From assembly GCA_934271715.1 (NCBI GenBank), contig CAKQRZ010000011.1, forward strand, positions 1-64,000: a stretch of DNA of 64,000 nucleotides, written 5' to 3'. This DNA comes from an uncultured Alphaproteobacteria bacterium (GTDB taxonomy: Bacteria; Pseudomonadota; Alphaproteobacteria; RF32; CAG-239). Position 1 is the first letter of the stretch. Every line of letters begins with the position of its first letter. This document shows positions 1 through 9,072 of this stretch, one piece after another. Both the position numbers and the translations under genes were made by a program. Below the pieces are notes generated by a model. The model searched no databases, had not been told where the DNA came from, and worked only from the letters and a program-made list of their open reading frames with translations.

Positions 1-62
1 ACGGTCGTTTTTTTTACACATAATAGGAGGAATAAGATGTTGAAGAGTATGAATTTTTTAAG
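1..62 (+). repeat. Exact repeat of 52261-52322 (prepilin upstream region, RBS and first codons)
   Basis: Bases 1-62 are identical to 52261-52322. The repeated unit holds a T-rich segment (one arm of the inverted repeat described at 52 kb), the Shine-Dalgarno AGGAGG, the ATG and the first codons for MLKSMNFL of a prepilin-like gene. Identity stops abruptly after codon 8, inside the leader. This shows recent duplication or gene conversion of the expression signal in front of two different prepilin genes. Confidence 0.9.
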
Positions 63-759
63 CGGAAAGTGCAGGGGCGCAGGTTTTGTTAGATTGCTTC
101 GTCATTACACTACTAGCAATGACGTCAGCAGCGTGGGACGCTCCATGATAGAAATGCTGGGCGTCCTCGCTATTATCGGTGTGTTATCCGTCGGCGGGAT
201 TGCCGGATATTCCAAGGCGATGACAAAATGGAAAATAAACAAAGCTATTGAAGAATACACTATGATGATAACAGGTCTAATGGAGTATACTGAATCCCTA
301 TCCAAGAATTATTCTGAAGAAAGCAAATATCTGGCTGATTTTGTTTCACAGGCAAAACTCGTTCCTGAAACATGGAAAATTGTCAATAACCTGTATATTG
401 AGGATTCTTTTGGCTGCCGACTAACACCATATATTGGACAAGAAGCAACAGTAACTGTAGATTATCATATTGTAAATAATGACAGTCACAAGAACTCTGA
501 TTTTGACTATCAGTTATGTATGGCTTTGGCTCTTGATGTTGCGTATCCTGTATTTACGCATACTGAGACGGGAGGACTTTTTATAACTAATGATGCCATG
601 CCTAATAATGGTTCTTATACAGTTTATCGCACAAGCTGCCATGAGTCTGGCGGTAAAAAAGTTAAATGTATGTCAGAGGTAAATCCCTCCGATATAAGTA
701 AAATCTGTAAATCTTGCATAAATAGAGGCGATTGTAATGTTGGATTAACATGGAGATAA
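37..759 (+). CDS. Prepilin-like protein with 34-residue leader (family member 1)
   Basis: A 240-residue secreted, pilin-like protein. The ATG follows a strong AGGAGG box. The leader of about 34 residues ends in Gly, followed by RSMIE with Glu at +5, the type IV prepilin peptidase signature, and then a hydrophobic helix of about 22 residues (MLGVLAIIGVLSVGG). The mature part is about 206 residues. The C-terminus carries the cysteine signature shared with the other copies in the window (C, then CKSC, then C within the last 33 residues). Leader residues 16-31 (around VRLLRHYTTSND) are encoded by an interspersed palindromic repeat also found in the 62-kb copy. No pilus assembly gene is adjacent. 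The role as pilin, minor pilin or pseudopilin is inference from the N-terminus; the globular domain is not recognised. Confidence 0.8.
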   Translation: MLKSMNFLSGKCRGAGFVRLLRHYTTSNDVSSVGRSMIEMLGVLAIIGVLSVGGIAGYSKAMTKWKINKAIEEYTMMITGLMEYTESLSKNYSEESKYLADFVSQAKLVPETWKIVNNLYIEDSFGCRLTPYIGQEATVTVDYHIVNNDSHKNSDFDYQLCMALALDVAYPVFTHTETGGLFITNDAMPNNGSYTVYRTSCHESGGKKVKCMSEVNPSDISKICKSCINRGDCNVGLTWR

Positions 760-1222
760 GTTCTATACTTCAAATATCATTATTTTTTTGTGTATGTATG
801 ATAAATATACAATGGCCGGATATTTTGACGTTCTGATATTTAAACTTGAACCCAGCTATGAGTCAAGGTTGCTTAAAACCATATTAGATAATTGTTGAAC
901 CGATTAAAGGCTTAGGCAAAGGGAAATATAGGTTTACGTTCCTTAAAATATGATTTAATAAAATGGTAAACAGACTTTACAATATAGAGATGCAAATTAT
1001 CCAGTTTAACATCTTTAAATTTGTAAAAATATTGTATAAACTGCCGAAATTTTGCTTCTGATATTTTTGTAACGCATGTATACTTATTTTTTAGTCGTAT
1101 AATCAACCCGTTATGAACGATTATACCTCTTTTATCTAGGCATGCCCCAATTTTAAAGTTTATTAAATAAAATTTTGTGCTAATTTAGATAAATATATAT
1201 AGAGAGTTATAGGAGTAGACAT
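760..1222. other. Intergenic stretch without a convincing gene
   Basis: AT-rich spacer between the prepilin-like gene and the KAP/pilin chimera. A minus-strand frame of 64 codons at 912-1106 has no Shine-Dalgarno and no recognisable domain. The end of the spacer holds an AGGAG box for the gene at 1223. Given the chimera downstream, this spacer may contain the left recombination junction, but I see no repeat marking it. Confidence 0.5.
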
Positions 1223-2278
1223 ATGAGCTTTTGTCAAAAAATTCAAGATATTGAAATTGATAAACAAGATATTTGGAAAGACGATATTTTGAAACGCAAA
1301 GAAGTTGCAGAAGATTTTACTCGTATATTGATTGATGCTCAACAGCCTTTTGTTGTTTCTGTAGATGCTTTGTATGGAATGGGAAAAACCTTTTTTCTAA
1401 ACAGATGGCAAGAACAACTAAGAAAGGATGGATATCAAGTTGCATTTTTTAACGCATGGAATACAGATTGGGAAAAAGAACCTTTAATTCCTTTTATAAA
1501 AACAATTATAGATTCATTTCCGCAAGATATAAGTGATATAATAAAAGAAAAAAGCAGGGGATTGTTAAAATCTATTAAAAATTATGGAAATTTAATTATT
1601 GAATGTGCTGGAGGACCAGAAGATGCATTAGGAAAATTAACTCAGATTATAAATCCTGATAATAAAATTGAACAGTATGAAGCAAAACAAAAAATTATAA
1701 ACGATTTCAAAAATATAATTTGTGAAAAAATAAAAGGTAATAAACTTTTTATATTTGTTGATGAACTTGAAAGATGCCGTCCGACATATGCCATTGAAGT
1801 ATTAGAAACAATTAAACATATATTTGATATTCCTAATGTTATATTTATTTTAGGAATTGATAGGACTCAGCTGAAACACACTATTTCAACGTTATATGGT
1901 TCTGATATGGATGGAGAAGGCTATCTTAAAAGATTTATTGATTTAGAATTGCATTTACCAAAACCCGATAGAAATGCTTTTTGCAAAGTTTTAATGAAAA
2001 AATTTGCAATAAAGAATAAAAATTCCGCTGATTCTAATAGTATCATAAATGGGTGGGATTGTTATTGTAATTATAACAACATAGCAATTCCTTTGCATGG
2101 CGCTGTAGAAAGAGTTTCTTTATATCAGCCTGTGTCAGATGATGTGATTTTTGACGGCGATAAAAACTGCACTTCTGCCCGTCCATGCCTGAATAATCTG
2201 AAACTTGATGAAATACATAAGGCCTGCAGCGCCTGCAATAAATCTAAAGAAGTTTGCTCGGTTACATTATTCTTTTAG
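1223..2278 (+). CDS. KAP-family P-loop NTPase truncated and fused to a prepilin C-terminus
   Basis: 351 residues. Residues 1 to about 262 match the start of KAP P-loop NTPases: Walker A GMGKT at 52-56, Walker B IFVDELERC around 177-185, and the following NVIFILGIDR segment. KAP proteins normally run several hundred residues and often contain membrane segments; the rest is absent here. From about residue 285 the sequence becomes that of the local prepilin family tail: PLH, a GD-K-C segment, then CLNNLKLDEIHKAC, SAC and a final C, which aligns residue by residue with the ends of the prepilins at 27 and 52 kb. The junction lies near 2015-2080, where base composition also changes from very AT-rich to GC-richer. 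AGGAG at about 1211 supports the start. Probably a recombination product; whether it is functional is unknown. No signal peptide precedes the pilin-like tail. Confidence 0.75.
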   Translation: MSFCQKIQDIEIDKQDIWKDDILKRKEVAEDFTRILIDAQQPFVVSVDALYGMGKTFFLNRWQEQLRKDGYQVAFFNAWNTDWEKEPLIPFIKTIIDSFPQDISDIIKEKSRGLLKSIKNYGNLIIECAGGPEDALGKLTQIINPDNKIEQYEAKQKIINDFKNIICEKIKGNKLFIFVDELERCRPTYAIEVLETIKHIFDIPNVIFILGIDRTQLKHTISTLYGSDMDGEGYLKRFIDLELHLPKPDRNAFCKVLMKKFAIKNKNSADSNSIINGWDCYCNYNNIAIPLHGAVERVSLYQPVSDDVIFDGDKNCTSARPCLNNLKLDEIHKACSACNKSKEVCSVTLFF

Positions 2279-2296
2279 GTCTACTCCAGAGGCTGG

Positions 2297-2346
2297 CCAA
2301 TACAAAAAAGCCCCACCATAAAGGCAAGGCTTTTTTGTATATTGGT
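2297..2346. terminator. Long intrinsic terminator hairpin, bidirectional
   Basis: The stem CCAATACAAAAAAGCC (2297-2312) pairs with GGCTTTTTTGTATATTGG (2329-2346). It lies between the convergent chimera (plus) and HerA-like gene (minus) and has T-runs suitable for both strands. Confidence 0.75.
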
Positions 2347-2387
2347 GATGCTTAACTCACAGTTTACGAACTACGAATATTCACCAA

Positions 2388-4577
2388 TTACCATCCAGTA
2401 TTTGCATTTACAATGTTGGCTGAATTAACATTTATTGGTTCTTCGTTAATTTCTTTTACTTTGAAAATAATTGGCACATCCGAAATTAATCCCTTTCCTG
2501 CTATAATAGCTCTTCTATTTTTTAATGTTGGTAGAGAAGCAACAAAAGCCTCTCCAAAATGATTTGTAAGAAAATCTCTACTTGTATTATCAAATTGCTT
2601 AAATGAAATAATAGTATTGCATTGTGTTAGAATTGTTTTTGATACATTTGCTGTACGCTGGGCTATAATCATTAACCCAACATTATATTTACGACCTTGT
2701 AATGCAATTTGTGATATTGTATTAGTTAATTTTCTCGCTGTCTTTTCATCAGTTCCCCCAACGAAATTCCATTCAGGAATTAAGGTGTGAGCCTCCTCCA
2801 ACACAATACAAGCTTGATTGTTTTGAAATGCCCCTTCCTTTGCTAAATTAAATAGTGCTTTGAAGAAGAATTTTGTATATTCCAAAGTTTCATCTGTGTT
2901 TGATAATTCAGGTAACTCAAATAATCCTACATTGTTTGCACCATTTATAAACGCACTTAAATTTTGTTTCATATGATTTTCTACACCTTGCTCAAGCACA
3001 TCAAACTGAGCTGGGTTTTTCCCATAATTGCTTCCTCTTGTTTCAACAATCTGTTTTATATATTGTGCTAAGTTTTTATTATCTGCGTTAATATTAAATC
3101 TTTCGGCATTATTGATAACTTCAACAGTTGGAATGAATTTTTTTATTTCCCCTGTTAAATCTATACAAAAAACTTTATTATTCGCCAAAGATAATTCTCT
3201 GATAAGATTTCGAGCAAATACTGATTTTCCCGTGCCTGTAGTACCTAATATAGCTGTATGGTGTGTTACTATATCATTAATATTTACAATAACTTTAAAA
3301 TTAGTATTTTCAATGGTTCCTATTTCTATTTCATTTTCCTTTTTTTCAGGTCCCTCAATATCATCACTACATAGTTTTACTACAGTATTAACAGAAGGGA
3401 CCCACCCAAATTTTTCAAAATTTCTGCTTTTATGTTGCCAAACCCCTAGTTGCGTGGCAGTAGCAGTTATAAAACCAATTTCATTGCGATTTTCTAAACT
3501 TTTTATTTCTGTTTGGGCTTGTGTAATCTGGTATAAAACATCTACGGATTCATTTTGTTTATTTTTTTCCGAGATAAAAACTAAATCGCCATGGCTTAAA
3601 CGTTTGTTATTTGAATATTCAAAATTAATTTGGGAAATATTTGATTTTTCACGAATAGTACCCACAAAATTTTGTAAAAATGTTCTATCATCTTCTTCCT
3701 TATTTTCAATTTTGTAAACAATATTGCTTTGAAAAGAAGAGAATTCTTTTTTATTTGAATTATTAATTTTTACGGCTTTTGTCTTTAATACTTTTATTTT
3801 TTGGATCGAATCCAAATAGTATCTATCAATTATAACTCCCTTAAAATAATAACTATCTGTTCCATACTTAAATTCAACAAAATCAAACAGATTACATTCC
3901 TTCCTTTTTACTATATCATCTAAATCAACAATAAAGATTTCTTTAGATTGTACAGCAGCTACACAGCCAATAGGATTTAAATTACTTGTTTCATAATTTT
4001 TGAATAACGAAAAAATATAATCTAAAATAGATATAATAGCATTCCTTACGGCATCAGAGGCCACTAATATTAAAAACATACCTAAAAGTATATAAAATGT
4101 CAGAGATTGTGCAGAATATACTTGTATCAGTAATATAGCTATGAGTATGCTAAATATTATTTTTGAAGAACCAATAGCTATAGCAATTTTTTTCAATAGT
4201 TCAGAAGTCCGGTATTTTAAACTTTCTATTCTTTGTTCTGGGGAATAGAGAAAAATAGCAAACGAAGCTATTAGTAAAGAAATCGATGCATATATAAACA
4301 GAAAAAACAATATTGTTTTCGGAAACTGTGCATCTAAGAATAAAGCACTTAACAAAATTAAGATATTAACAGCTGAAGCTACAACATCTTTAGGGGTTTC
4401 AAAAAAGCTATTAATTAAAATTATATTTATTGCTAAAGCTGAAAGACTAGAAAAAAGCATAACATCATATGAATTACCATCAAATATAGAATGGTTCAGT
4501 TTACTGAACACAAAAACCAACCCCAATAAATATAACAGAAGAAAAAGTGTTTTACTTAAATACTGATTTCTTTGCAT
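2388..4577 (-). CDS. Membrane-anchored HerA/DUF87-type ATPase
   Basis: 729 residues. The first 190 residues hold about six hydrophobic segments (roughly 10-27, 39-57, 66-84, 88-110, 135-153, 158-176). A middle region (about 200-420) has no recognised fold. Residues 430-720 form a HerA/FtsK-like motor: Walker A GTTGTGKS at 445-452, a Walker B-like IVLEEAH near 591-597 with Glu in place of the usual first Asp, then QGRKYNVGLMIIAQR and a QFDN segment typical of HerA. HerA-type ATPases in defence loci are usually soluble hexamers paired with NurA, SIR2 or DUF4297 nucleases; none is next to this gene. An AGAGG box precedes the ATG. The large serine recombinase follows upstream in the same orientation. 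A mobile-element maintenance or defence role is inference. Confidence 0.75.
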   Translation of the reverse strand: MQRNQYLSKTLFLLLYLLGLVFVFSKLNHSIFDGNSYDVMLFSSLSALAINIILINSFFETPKDVVASAVNILILLSALFLDAQFPKTILFFLFIYASISLLIASFAIFLYSPEQRIESLKYRTSELLKKIAIAIGSSKIIFSILIAILLIQVYSAQSLTFYILLGMFLILVASDAVRNAIISILDYIFSLFKNYETSNLNPIGCVAAVQSKEIFIVDLDDIVKRKECNLFDFVEFKYGTDSYYFKGVIIDRYYLDSIQKIKVLKTKAVKINNSNKKEFSSFQSNIVYKIENKEEDDRTFLQNFVGTIREKSNISQINFEYSNNKRLSHGDLVFISEKNKQNESVDVLYQITQAQTEIKSLENRNEIGFITATATQLGVWQHKSRNFEKFGWVPSVNTVVKLCSDDIEGPEKKENEIEIGTIENTNFKVIVNINDIVTHHTAILGTTGTGKSVFARNLIRELSLANNKVFCIDLTGEIKKFIPTVEVINNAERFNINADNKNLAQYIKQIVETRGSNYGKNPAQFDVLEQGVENHMKQNLSAFINGANNVGLFELPELSNTDETLEYTKFFFKALFNLAKEGAFQNNQACIVLEEAHTLIPEWNFVGGTDEKTARKLTNTISQIALQGRKYNVGLMIIAQRTANVSKTILTQCNTIISFKQFDNTSRDFLTNHFGEAFVASLPTLKNRRAIIAGKGLISDVPIIFKVKEINEEPINVNSANIVNANTGW

Positions 4578-4674
4578 AATAGCCTCTTATTTCTATTGTT
4601 TTACGATAGATTAGCTCTATAAACGTAAAAAAACAAGAAGCTTTCAGTATAATTCAACTATTTATGTTTATAAC

Positions 4675-6285
4675 TTACTCTCCCACATTCATTTGCATTC
4701 CAATCTTATACATCTGCACTTTCTCAACCATAGTTTCGTATTCTTTGATGTCGGATTTATCAAAATCAAACCAGGTACTGGCATTTTTGAGGTTAACCAG
4801 CTTGTCAAAAGGCTTTTGCAGTTTATAAATCAGTTTCTGCCCGTCAAGATAACATTCTGAGAGCATAAGACTTAACAATTTATTTTGCTGAGTAGGATTT
4901 GCCTTTTTCATAATATCGGAAACTGTTGCCGCAATATCTAAAATTTCATTAACAGTTACTTGAATGTCTTTGCTAATATCGGCATATTTTTCAGCTGTTC
5001 GTTGTAATTCTTCCCTCTTGGTGGCAATAATGGCTTTTTCTTCGTTCCATTCATCACGCGTTATGTCACCATTGAAAAAACAATCCTTAACTCTCTGCTC
5101 TCGTGCTTCAAGTTGGTTTAGTTCATTAGTAATCTGTCTTTTCATTATTGCATTAGCTTCTGAATCTTCCGTCATTTTCCTAACTACACATTTTTTGAGT
5201 AAATCAATAATGTTTGCATTTAGCCTGATTTTACTGAACACTTCATCATCAAGTTGCTGTAAAATAAGCGATTCTCTAACTGTTTTCTGATTGCAATTAC
5301 CCCTTGGATGAGTACAACGCAAATATACGTGACCTTTATGATGTTCAGATGATATGGTACCACCGCATTCCGCACATTTTATTAATTTACGAAAAGCAAA
5401 TGATATACCACCATACTCTCTAGTCGGCATAGATGCATTTTTACCTGATAATACTTCTTGTACTTGTTCAAATAAGGCTTTTGAGATAATTGGCTCGTAT
5501 TTATGAGGCATTATTTCACCACGAATTTTCATCTCTCCGTAATAAAACGGATTCTTTAATGTATTCCAGATAGTTTCACGCCCTAAAGGTTTATAATTTT
5601 TACTTCTAATCGAGCATAAATTCATTTCTTTTGCAAATTGCTGCAAGCTTTTAATAGAATAACAACCAGTCGCATACATTTCAAACATCTTTTTGACTAA
5701 AGGTGCACGTTCCGGATCTAAAATAATATTTGCCGGTGTTGTTTTGGTTTTAGGAATATTTAAATATCCGACAGGAGATTTCGTTTGATATTCGCCATTG
5801 GACCATTTATATTCCATACCACGATTGACATTATCTCGTAGGTTTGCAACATACATTTTACCTGATAAAATACCCATATCCCAACGCATAATATCAGCGG
5901 AAGAACTATTTTTAGTCAGTATCAAACCTTCTTTACAAAAATGTATATCAATCTTATCATCAAGAAGTAATGTCTCAACTTCTACACATTCATTGAAACG
6001 ACGTTGAAAACGATCAATACAATGCACAACAATGGCTGTTTTATTCTTCTGTTTACGCACAAAATCAAGCATTTCATGAAACACTACACGTTTGCCATTT
6101 GTTGAACTCTCAATAACCCTGTATTTATTTACAATTTTGAGACCTTTTTTGACGCAATAATCTTCCATAGCCGCTTTTTGTGCATCCAACGAAGCTCCAG
6201 GTTCCTGTTCTTTGGTAGAAACACGAGCAAATATAACTGCTTGAGTGCATGGTGCAGCTTTTGCATATCTATATACTTTTGCCAT
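4675..6285 (-). CDS. Large serine recombinase (site-specific integrase)
   Basis: 536 residues with the full large-serine-recombinase layout. The catalytic domain has the nucleophile in ARVST (Ser23). A recombinase domain spans about 160-290. A zinc ribbon follows with CAEC at 304-307 and Cys324/Cys331. A predicted coiled coil lies at about 370-440, then a C-terminal tail. Such enzymes integrate and excise mobile elements at attB/attP without replication. AAGGAT before the ATG supports the start. It stands 97 bp from the HerA-like gene and could have brought in the surrounding AT-rich island, although I could not identify attachment sites. Residues after DRFQRRF differ from the usual DRLSR form, so activity is likely but not certain. 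Confidence 0.9.
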   Translation of the reverse strand: MAKVYRYAKAAPCTQAVIFARVSTKEQEPGASLDAQKAAMEDYCVKKGLKIVNKYRVIESSTNGKRVVFHEMLDFVRKQKNKTAIVVHCIDRFQRRFNECVEVETLLLDDKIDIHFCKEGLILTKNSSSADIMRWDMGILSGKMYVANLRDNVNRGMEYKWSNGEYQTKSPVGYLNIPKTKTTPANIILDPERAPLVKKMFEMYATGCYSIKSLQQFAKEMNLCSIRSKNYKPLGRETIWNTLKNPFYYGEMKIRGEIMPHKYEPIISKALFEQVQEVLSGKNASMPTREYGGISFAFRKLIKCAECGGTISSEHHKGHVYLRCTHPRGNCNQKTVRESLILQQLDDEVFSKIRLNANIIDLLKKCVVRKMTEDSEANAIMKRQITNELNQLEAREQRVKDCFFNGDITRDEWNEEKAIIATKREELQRTAEKYADISKDIQVTVNEILDIAATVSDIMKKANPTQQNKLLSLMLSECYLDGQKLIYKLQKPFDKLVNLKNASTWFDFDKSDIKEYETMVEKVQMYKIGMQMNVGE

Positions 6286-6383
6286 TTTATCTATCCTTTT
6301 TTATTAATCTTATTTATAAAATATTATGTCGCGTGAATATTGATTTGTAAGCGTTTTTATGCATATTTTCTAACGACATTTTG

Positions 6384-6590
6384 CTACGATTTTTCTTCCC
6401 GTTTAGAGTCATCAATGTCAGTTATTGAAAATTTTTCTGACACCACCGCTTTTTCAGTTTCATATAAAGCTTTGGCTCCGACAACAAAAAAATCTATTAA
6501 GTTGCTTGTCATTTCATTTAGTTCAGCATCCGTAACACCGGGATAGTAAACTTTCAATTCTTCTTTTAGTAAATTATATGTATCAGTCAT
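6384..6590 (-). CDS. Small acidic protein of unknown function
   Basis: 68 residues, acidic, no signal peptide or membrane segment, mostly helical by composition (a TDAELNEMTSNLIDFF helix). It lies between two serine recombinase genes in the same orientation. The Shine-Dalgarno is weak, so the start and even the gene are uncertain. The position suggests an accessory factor of the element. I recognise no family. Confidence 0.45.
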   Translation of the reverse strand: MTDTYNLLKEELKVYYPGVTDAELNEMTSNLIDFFVVGAKALYETEKAVVSEKFSITDIDDSKREEKS

Positions 6591-6690
6591 GTATTATAGA
6601 ATTTTCAAGATTACGCATTTCTACTGAATTAATTTTCCATTATGATGATTTTTTTGAAAACTTATCTTTTTGCAAAATATAAGTTAAATA

Positions 6691-7290
6691 TTATCTCGCT
6701 TGTCTGTCTAAATATCTTCTTAAAGTGCCGCGGCCAACGCCTAAAATGCGAGCAATTTGTGATTTTGACAGATGTTTATCCAATAATTTTTGGATTTTTT
6801 TGCTGTTTTTGCTTAGTTTCAGCTTTTTTGATTCTGCCGTAAACGGACGTCCAAGCTTTTTGCCTTGTGCTTTAATATTTGCTAAGCTTGATTTTGTTCT
6901 ATCTGAAATTAGTTTTCTTTCAATTTCAGCAGCTAAACCGAAAGCAAAGGCCAAAACTTTACTTTGTATATCGTTGCCTAAGCGATAATTTTCTTTTAAT
7001 GTCCATACTTGGCAATTTTTATTTAAGCAAGTTTCCAAAATCCGCATAACTTCCAGCAGGGAGCGACCTAAACGCGAAATTTCACAAGAGATTAACACAT
7101 CATTTTCTTGCAAATTATCAAGCAATTCCCCGAGTTTGCGGTTTTTAAGTGCTTTTCTGGAAGATATTTTTTCTTCCACCCATGTATCAATTTTTATGCC
7201 TTTTTTGAGTGCAAAGTTTTCTATTTCAAAACGCTGATGTTCGAGCGTCTGCTTATTTGAGCTAACCCTTATATATCCGATGTTTGCCAT
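6691..7290 (-). CDS. Resolvase/invertase-family serine recombinase
   Basis: 199 residues from the ATG at 7290, preceded by GGAG at a usable distance; a TTG six bases upstream is also possible. The N-terminal catalytic domain begins IGYIRVSSNKQ with the serine at position 10, followed by the E helix segment with EIERKLISDRTK. The C-terminal 45 residues form a helix-turn-helix (SKSQIARILGVGRGTLRRYL) as in Hin, Pin and Tn3 resolvases. The size fits DNA invertases and resolvases. It could act on inverted or direct sites within this island or at the pilin loci; no target was demonstrated. An 11-bp inverted repeat sits just upstream at 7316-7361. Confidence 0.9.
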   Translation of the reverse strand: MANIGYIRVSSNKQTLEHQRFEIENFALKKGIKIDTWVEEKISSRKALKNRKLGELLDNLQENDVLISCEISRLGRSLLEVMRILETCLNKNCQVWTLKENYRLGNDIQSKVLAFAFGLAAEIERKLISDRTKSSLANIKAQGKKLGRPFTAESKKLKLSKNSKKIQKLLDKHLSKSQIARILGVGRGTLRRYLDRQAR

Positions 7291-7315
7291 ATTCAAAAGT
7301 CTCCAAAATACGATT

Positions 7316-7361
7316 AAAAAACTGGTCCATTTAATAGAACAATAAAATCAACCAGTTTTTT
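7316..7361. repeat. 11-bp inverted repeat upstream of the resolvase-like gene
   Basis: AAAAAACTGGT (7316-7326) is the reverse complement of ACCAGTTTTTT (7351-7361), with a 24-bp spacer. It lies in the promoter region of the minus-strand recombinase gene and might be a recombinase or repressor site, or a terminator for an unseen transcript. Confidence 0.55.
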
Positions 7362-7528
7362 GCACTTACGCACTTTTTATTCAAAATTTGTAAAACATAG
7401 AAAATATAAGGCTTACGAGAGTTTTGCTATAATTAGCATTTAGCGTTTAAAACATCTTTTTCCTCTTTGGCTTAAAACGTTGGTTTGTGACAAAAAATTT
7501 AGATAAATAGATTAGAAGAAGGAATAGT

Positions 7529-8044
7529 ATGAACAAAATAGAAATTCCAACATATATATTTTGCTCTGTTACAAGTGGTGTATTAGTTTATATACTACGA
7601 CGTACTTTTTTAAAAATTTTTCTATGTCTCAAGAATAAAATAACAAAACGAATTAAAGTCTTTAATGCAAATTTTTATGACGAAGAAATTAATCATCAAC
7701 TTTTGATATGCTTTTCATCTAAAAATATTAATGAAATTCCAAAGGTCACACTTTTTATAAACAATCAATCACATTTATTGTTTTATGACATGAGCAACAA
7801 TACAGAAAAAAATATTGTAAAGTATTATTATCGGTTAAATGATGAGGCTAAATACAATTTATATCACATGTCAGAAAATAAAAGAAATAAATTAGCGATT
7901 CAAATATCTGTGGCTAATAAAATTTATAAACTCAGAATGACTGATTCGTCGAATGCAATAGAAAAACATAAGTTACAATATTTTGAATATTGGAAAGATT
8001 TTGAAAATAAAACATATTTTTTTAAGGAAAGGTCTAAAATATGA
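7529..8044 (+). CDS. Membrane-anchored protein of unknown function
   Basis: 171 residues. An N-terminal hydrophobic segment at about 8-28 is followed by a Lys/Arg-rich stretch, then a soluble AT-rich-coded domain with no recognised motif. The stop overlaps the ATG of the ankyrin gene by four bases (ATGA), so the two are probably translationally coupled and functionally linked. AGAAGGAA supports the start. Confidence 0.65.
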   Translation: MNKIEIPTYIFCSVTSGVLVYILRRTFLKIFLCLKNKITKRIKVFNANFYDEEINHQLLICFSSKNINEIPKVTLFINNQSHLLFYDMSNNTEKNIVKYYYRLNDEAKYNLYHMSENKRNKLAIQISVANKIYKLRMTDSSNAIEKHKLQYFEYWKDFENKTYFFKERSKI

Positions 8045-8814
8045 AAAAACTTCTTTTAATACTTAGTATTTTAATACTTAACAGTAATATAGCACTGGCT
8101 GCAAATAATCTTGTTAATGCTGATTGGTGGAAAACTGCGACACTTGATAAGGTAAAGGCAGAAATAGCAAACGGTGCAGATGTGAATGCTAAAGATAATG
8201 AGGGTTTGACAGCTTTAATTCTTGCAGCACGAATGACCAATAATCCAGAGGTTATTAAAGCGTTAATCAAAGCCGGCGCTGATGTTAATGCTAAAATTGA
8301 ATCAGGAGGAAGCAAAGGTGGAACAGCATTAATGGTTGCTGCAGCAGCAAATAAAAATCCAGAAGTAGCAAAGGTCTTGATTGATGCTGGTGCAGATAAA
8401 ATTGCATACAGAAATAATCAGAGGATTCATGCAGTAATATTGGCTTTGGCGATGTCTAATCAGGCTGTTGTAGATTTGTTGTTACAAGATTATAAAAAAG
8501 CAGATTATTCTGATAAAGCTGAATTTGATGCAAATTTTGAAAGTTGTCTTGCTACAGAACAATATCATCAAGATGTAAAATCTTCGATGTCTCAGCAACA
8601 ACAATTAGAAATGTTTGCTGATAACTTCTTTAGTGGTGGCAGAACACAACGACAGATGAGCAATGATTGTAAATGCATTTTTGAAGTAATTGCCGCTTAT
8701 CTTGGTGAAGAAAAATTCAAAAAAACAATGGCAGATTTTGAACAAGGCAGATATGGCTCTGCTAAAAAAACTTTCAGAACAGCTATTCCTGTTGCATTTT
8801 TACAGTGTTATTAA
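8041..8814 (+). CDS. Secreted ankyrin-repeat protein
   Basis: 257 residues. A typical signal peptide occupies residues 1-20, with cleavage after ALA. Residues about 35-130 contain three ankyrin-type repeats (motifs GADVNAKDNEGLTALILAA, AGADVNAK, GADKIAYR). The C-terminal half has no recognised domain and contains a CKC motif and a last-residue CY. Periplasmic or exported ankyrin proteins mediate protein contacts; in toxin/immunity systems some act as immunity factors. It overlaps the upstream membrane protein gene. Function beyond protein binding is not shown. Confidence 0.8.
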   Translation: MKKLLLILSILILNSNIALAANNLVNADWWKTATLDKVKAEIANGADVNAKDNEGLTALILAARMTNNPEVIKALIKAGADVNAKIESGGSKGGTALMVAAAANKNPEVAKVLIDAGADKIAYRNNQRIHAVILALAMSNQAVVDLLLQDYKKADYSDKAEFDANFESCLATEQYHQDVKSSMSQQQQLEMFADNFFSGGRTQRQMSNDCKCIFEVIAAYLGEEKFKKTMADFEQGRYGSAKKTFRTAIPVAFLQCY

Positions 8815-8831
8815 TTGCTAATATTTTAATT

Positions 8832-8872
8832 AAAATAACTTCTAGGCTTGATGTCAGGAAGTTATTTTTTTG
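8832..8872 (+). terminator. Intrinsic terminator after ankyrin gene
   Basis: The stem AAATAACTTC pairs with GAAGTTATTT across a 15-base loop and is followed by a T-run (to 8871). Confidence 0.7.
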
Positions 8873-8888
8873 CGCATTTTTCATCATA

Positions 8889-8918
8889 AATACCAAGTTA
8901 CGCACGGGGCTTGGTATT
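8889..8918 (+). terminator. Second intrinsic hairpin
   Basis: AATACCAAG (8889-8897) pairs with CTTGGTATT (8910-8918) and is followed by ATTTTTTCTTTT. It may be a second terminator for the ankyrin transcript. Confidence 0.55.
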
Positions 8919-9072
8919 ATTTTTTCTTTTAAATACAATGCTTTGATTCACTATCTGTAAAAAATAGTAAAAAACGCACATTTTAGTAAAAAAAAGGGCT
9001 CGCGAAGGTGATTTTTCGCGACATACTATTTAATGTAAACAGTTAATAAATCAACTTTAAGGAGAAAATATC

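Noticed and set aside
912..1106. 64-codon minus-strand frame with KISEAKFRQFIQYF, recalling the start of some IS transposases
   Set aside because: No Shine-Dalgarno, no continuation in any frame and no terminal inverted repeats; the resemblance is too short.
3028..3717. 229-codon plus-strand frame inside the HerA-like gene
   Set aside because: Antisense shadow of a gene with clear motor motifs and RBS.
6340..6546. 68-codon plus-strand frame overlapping the small minus-strand gene
   Set aside because: No RBS and Ser/Phe-rich shadow composition; the minus-strand frame fits its neighbours better.
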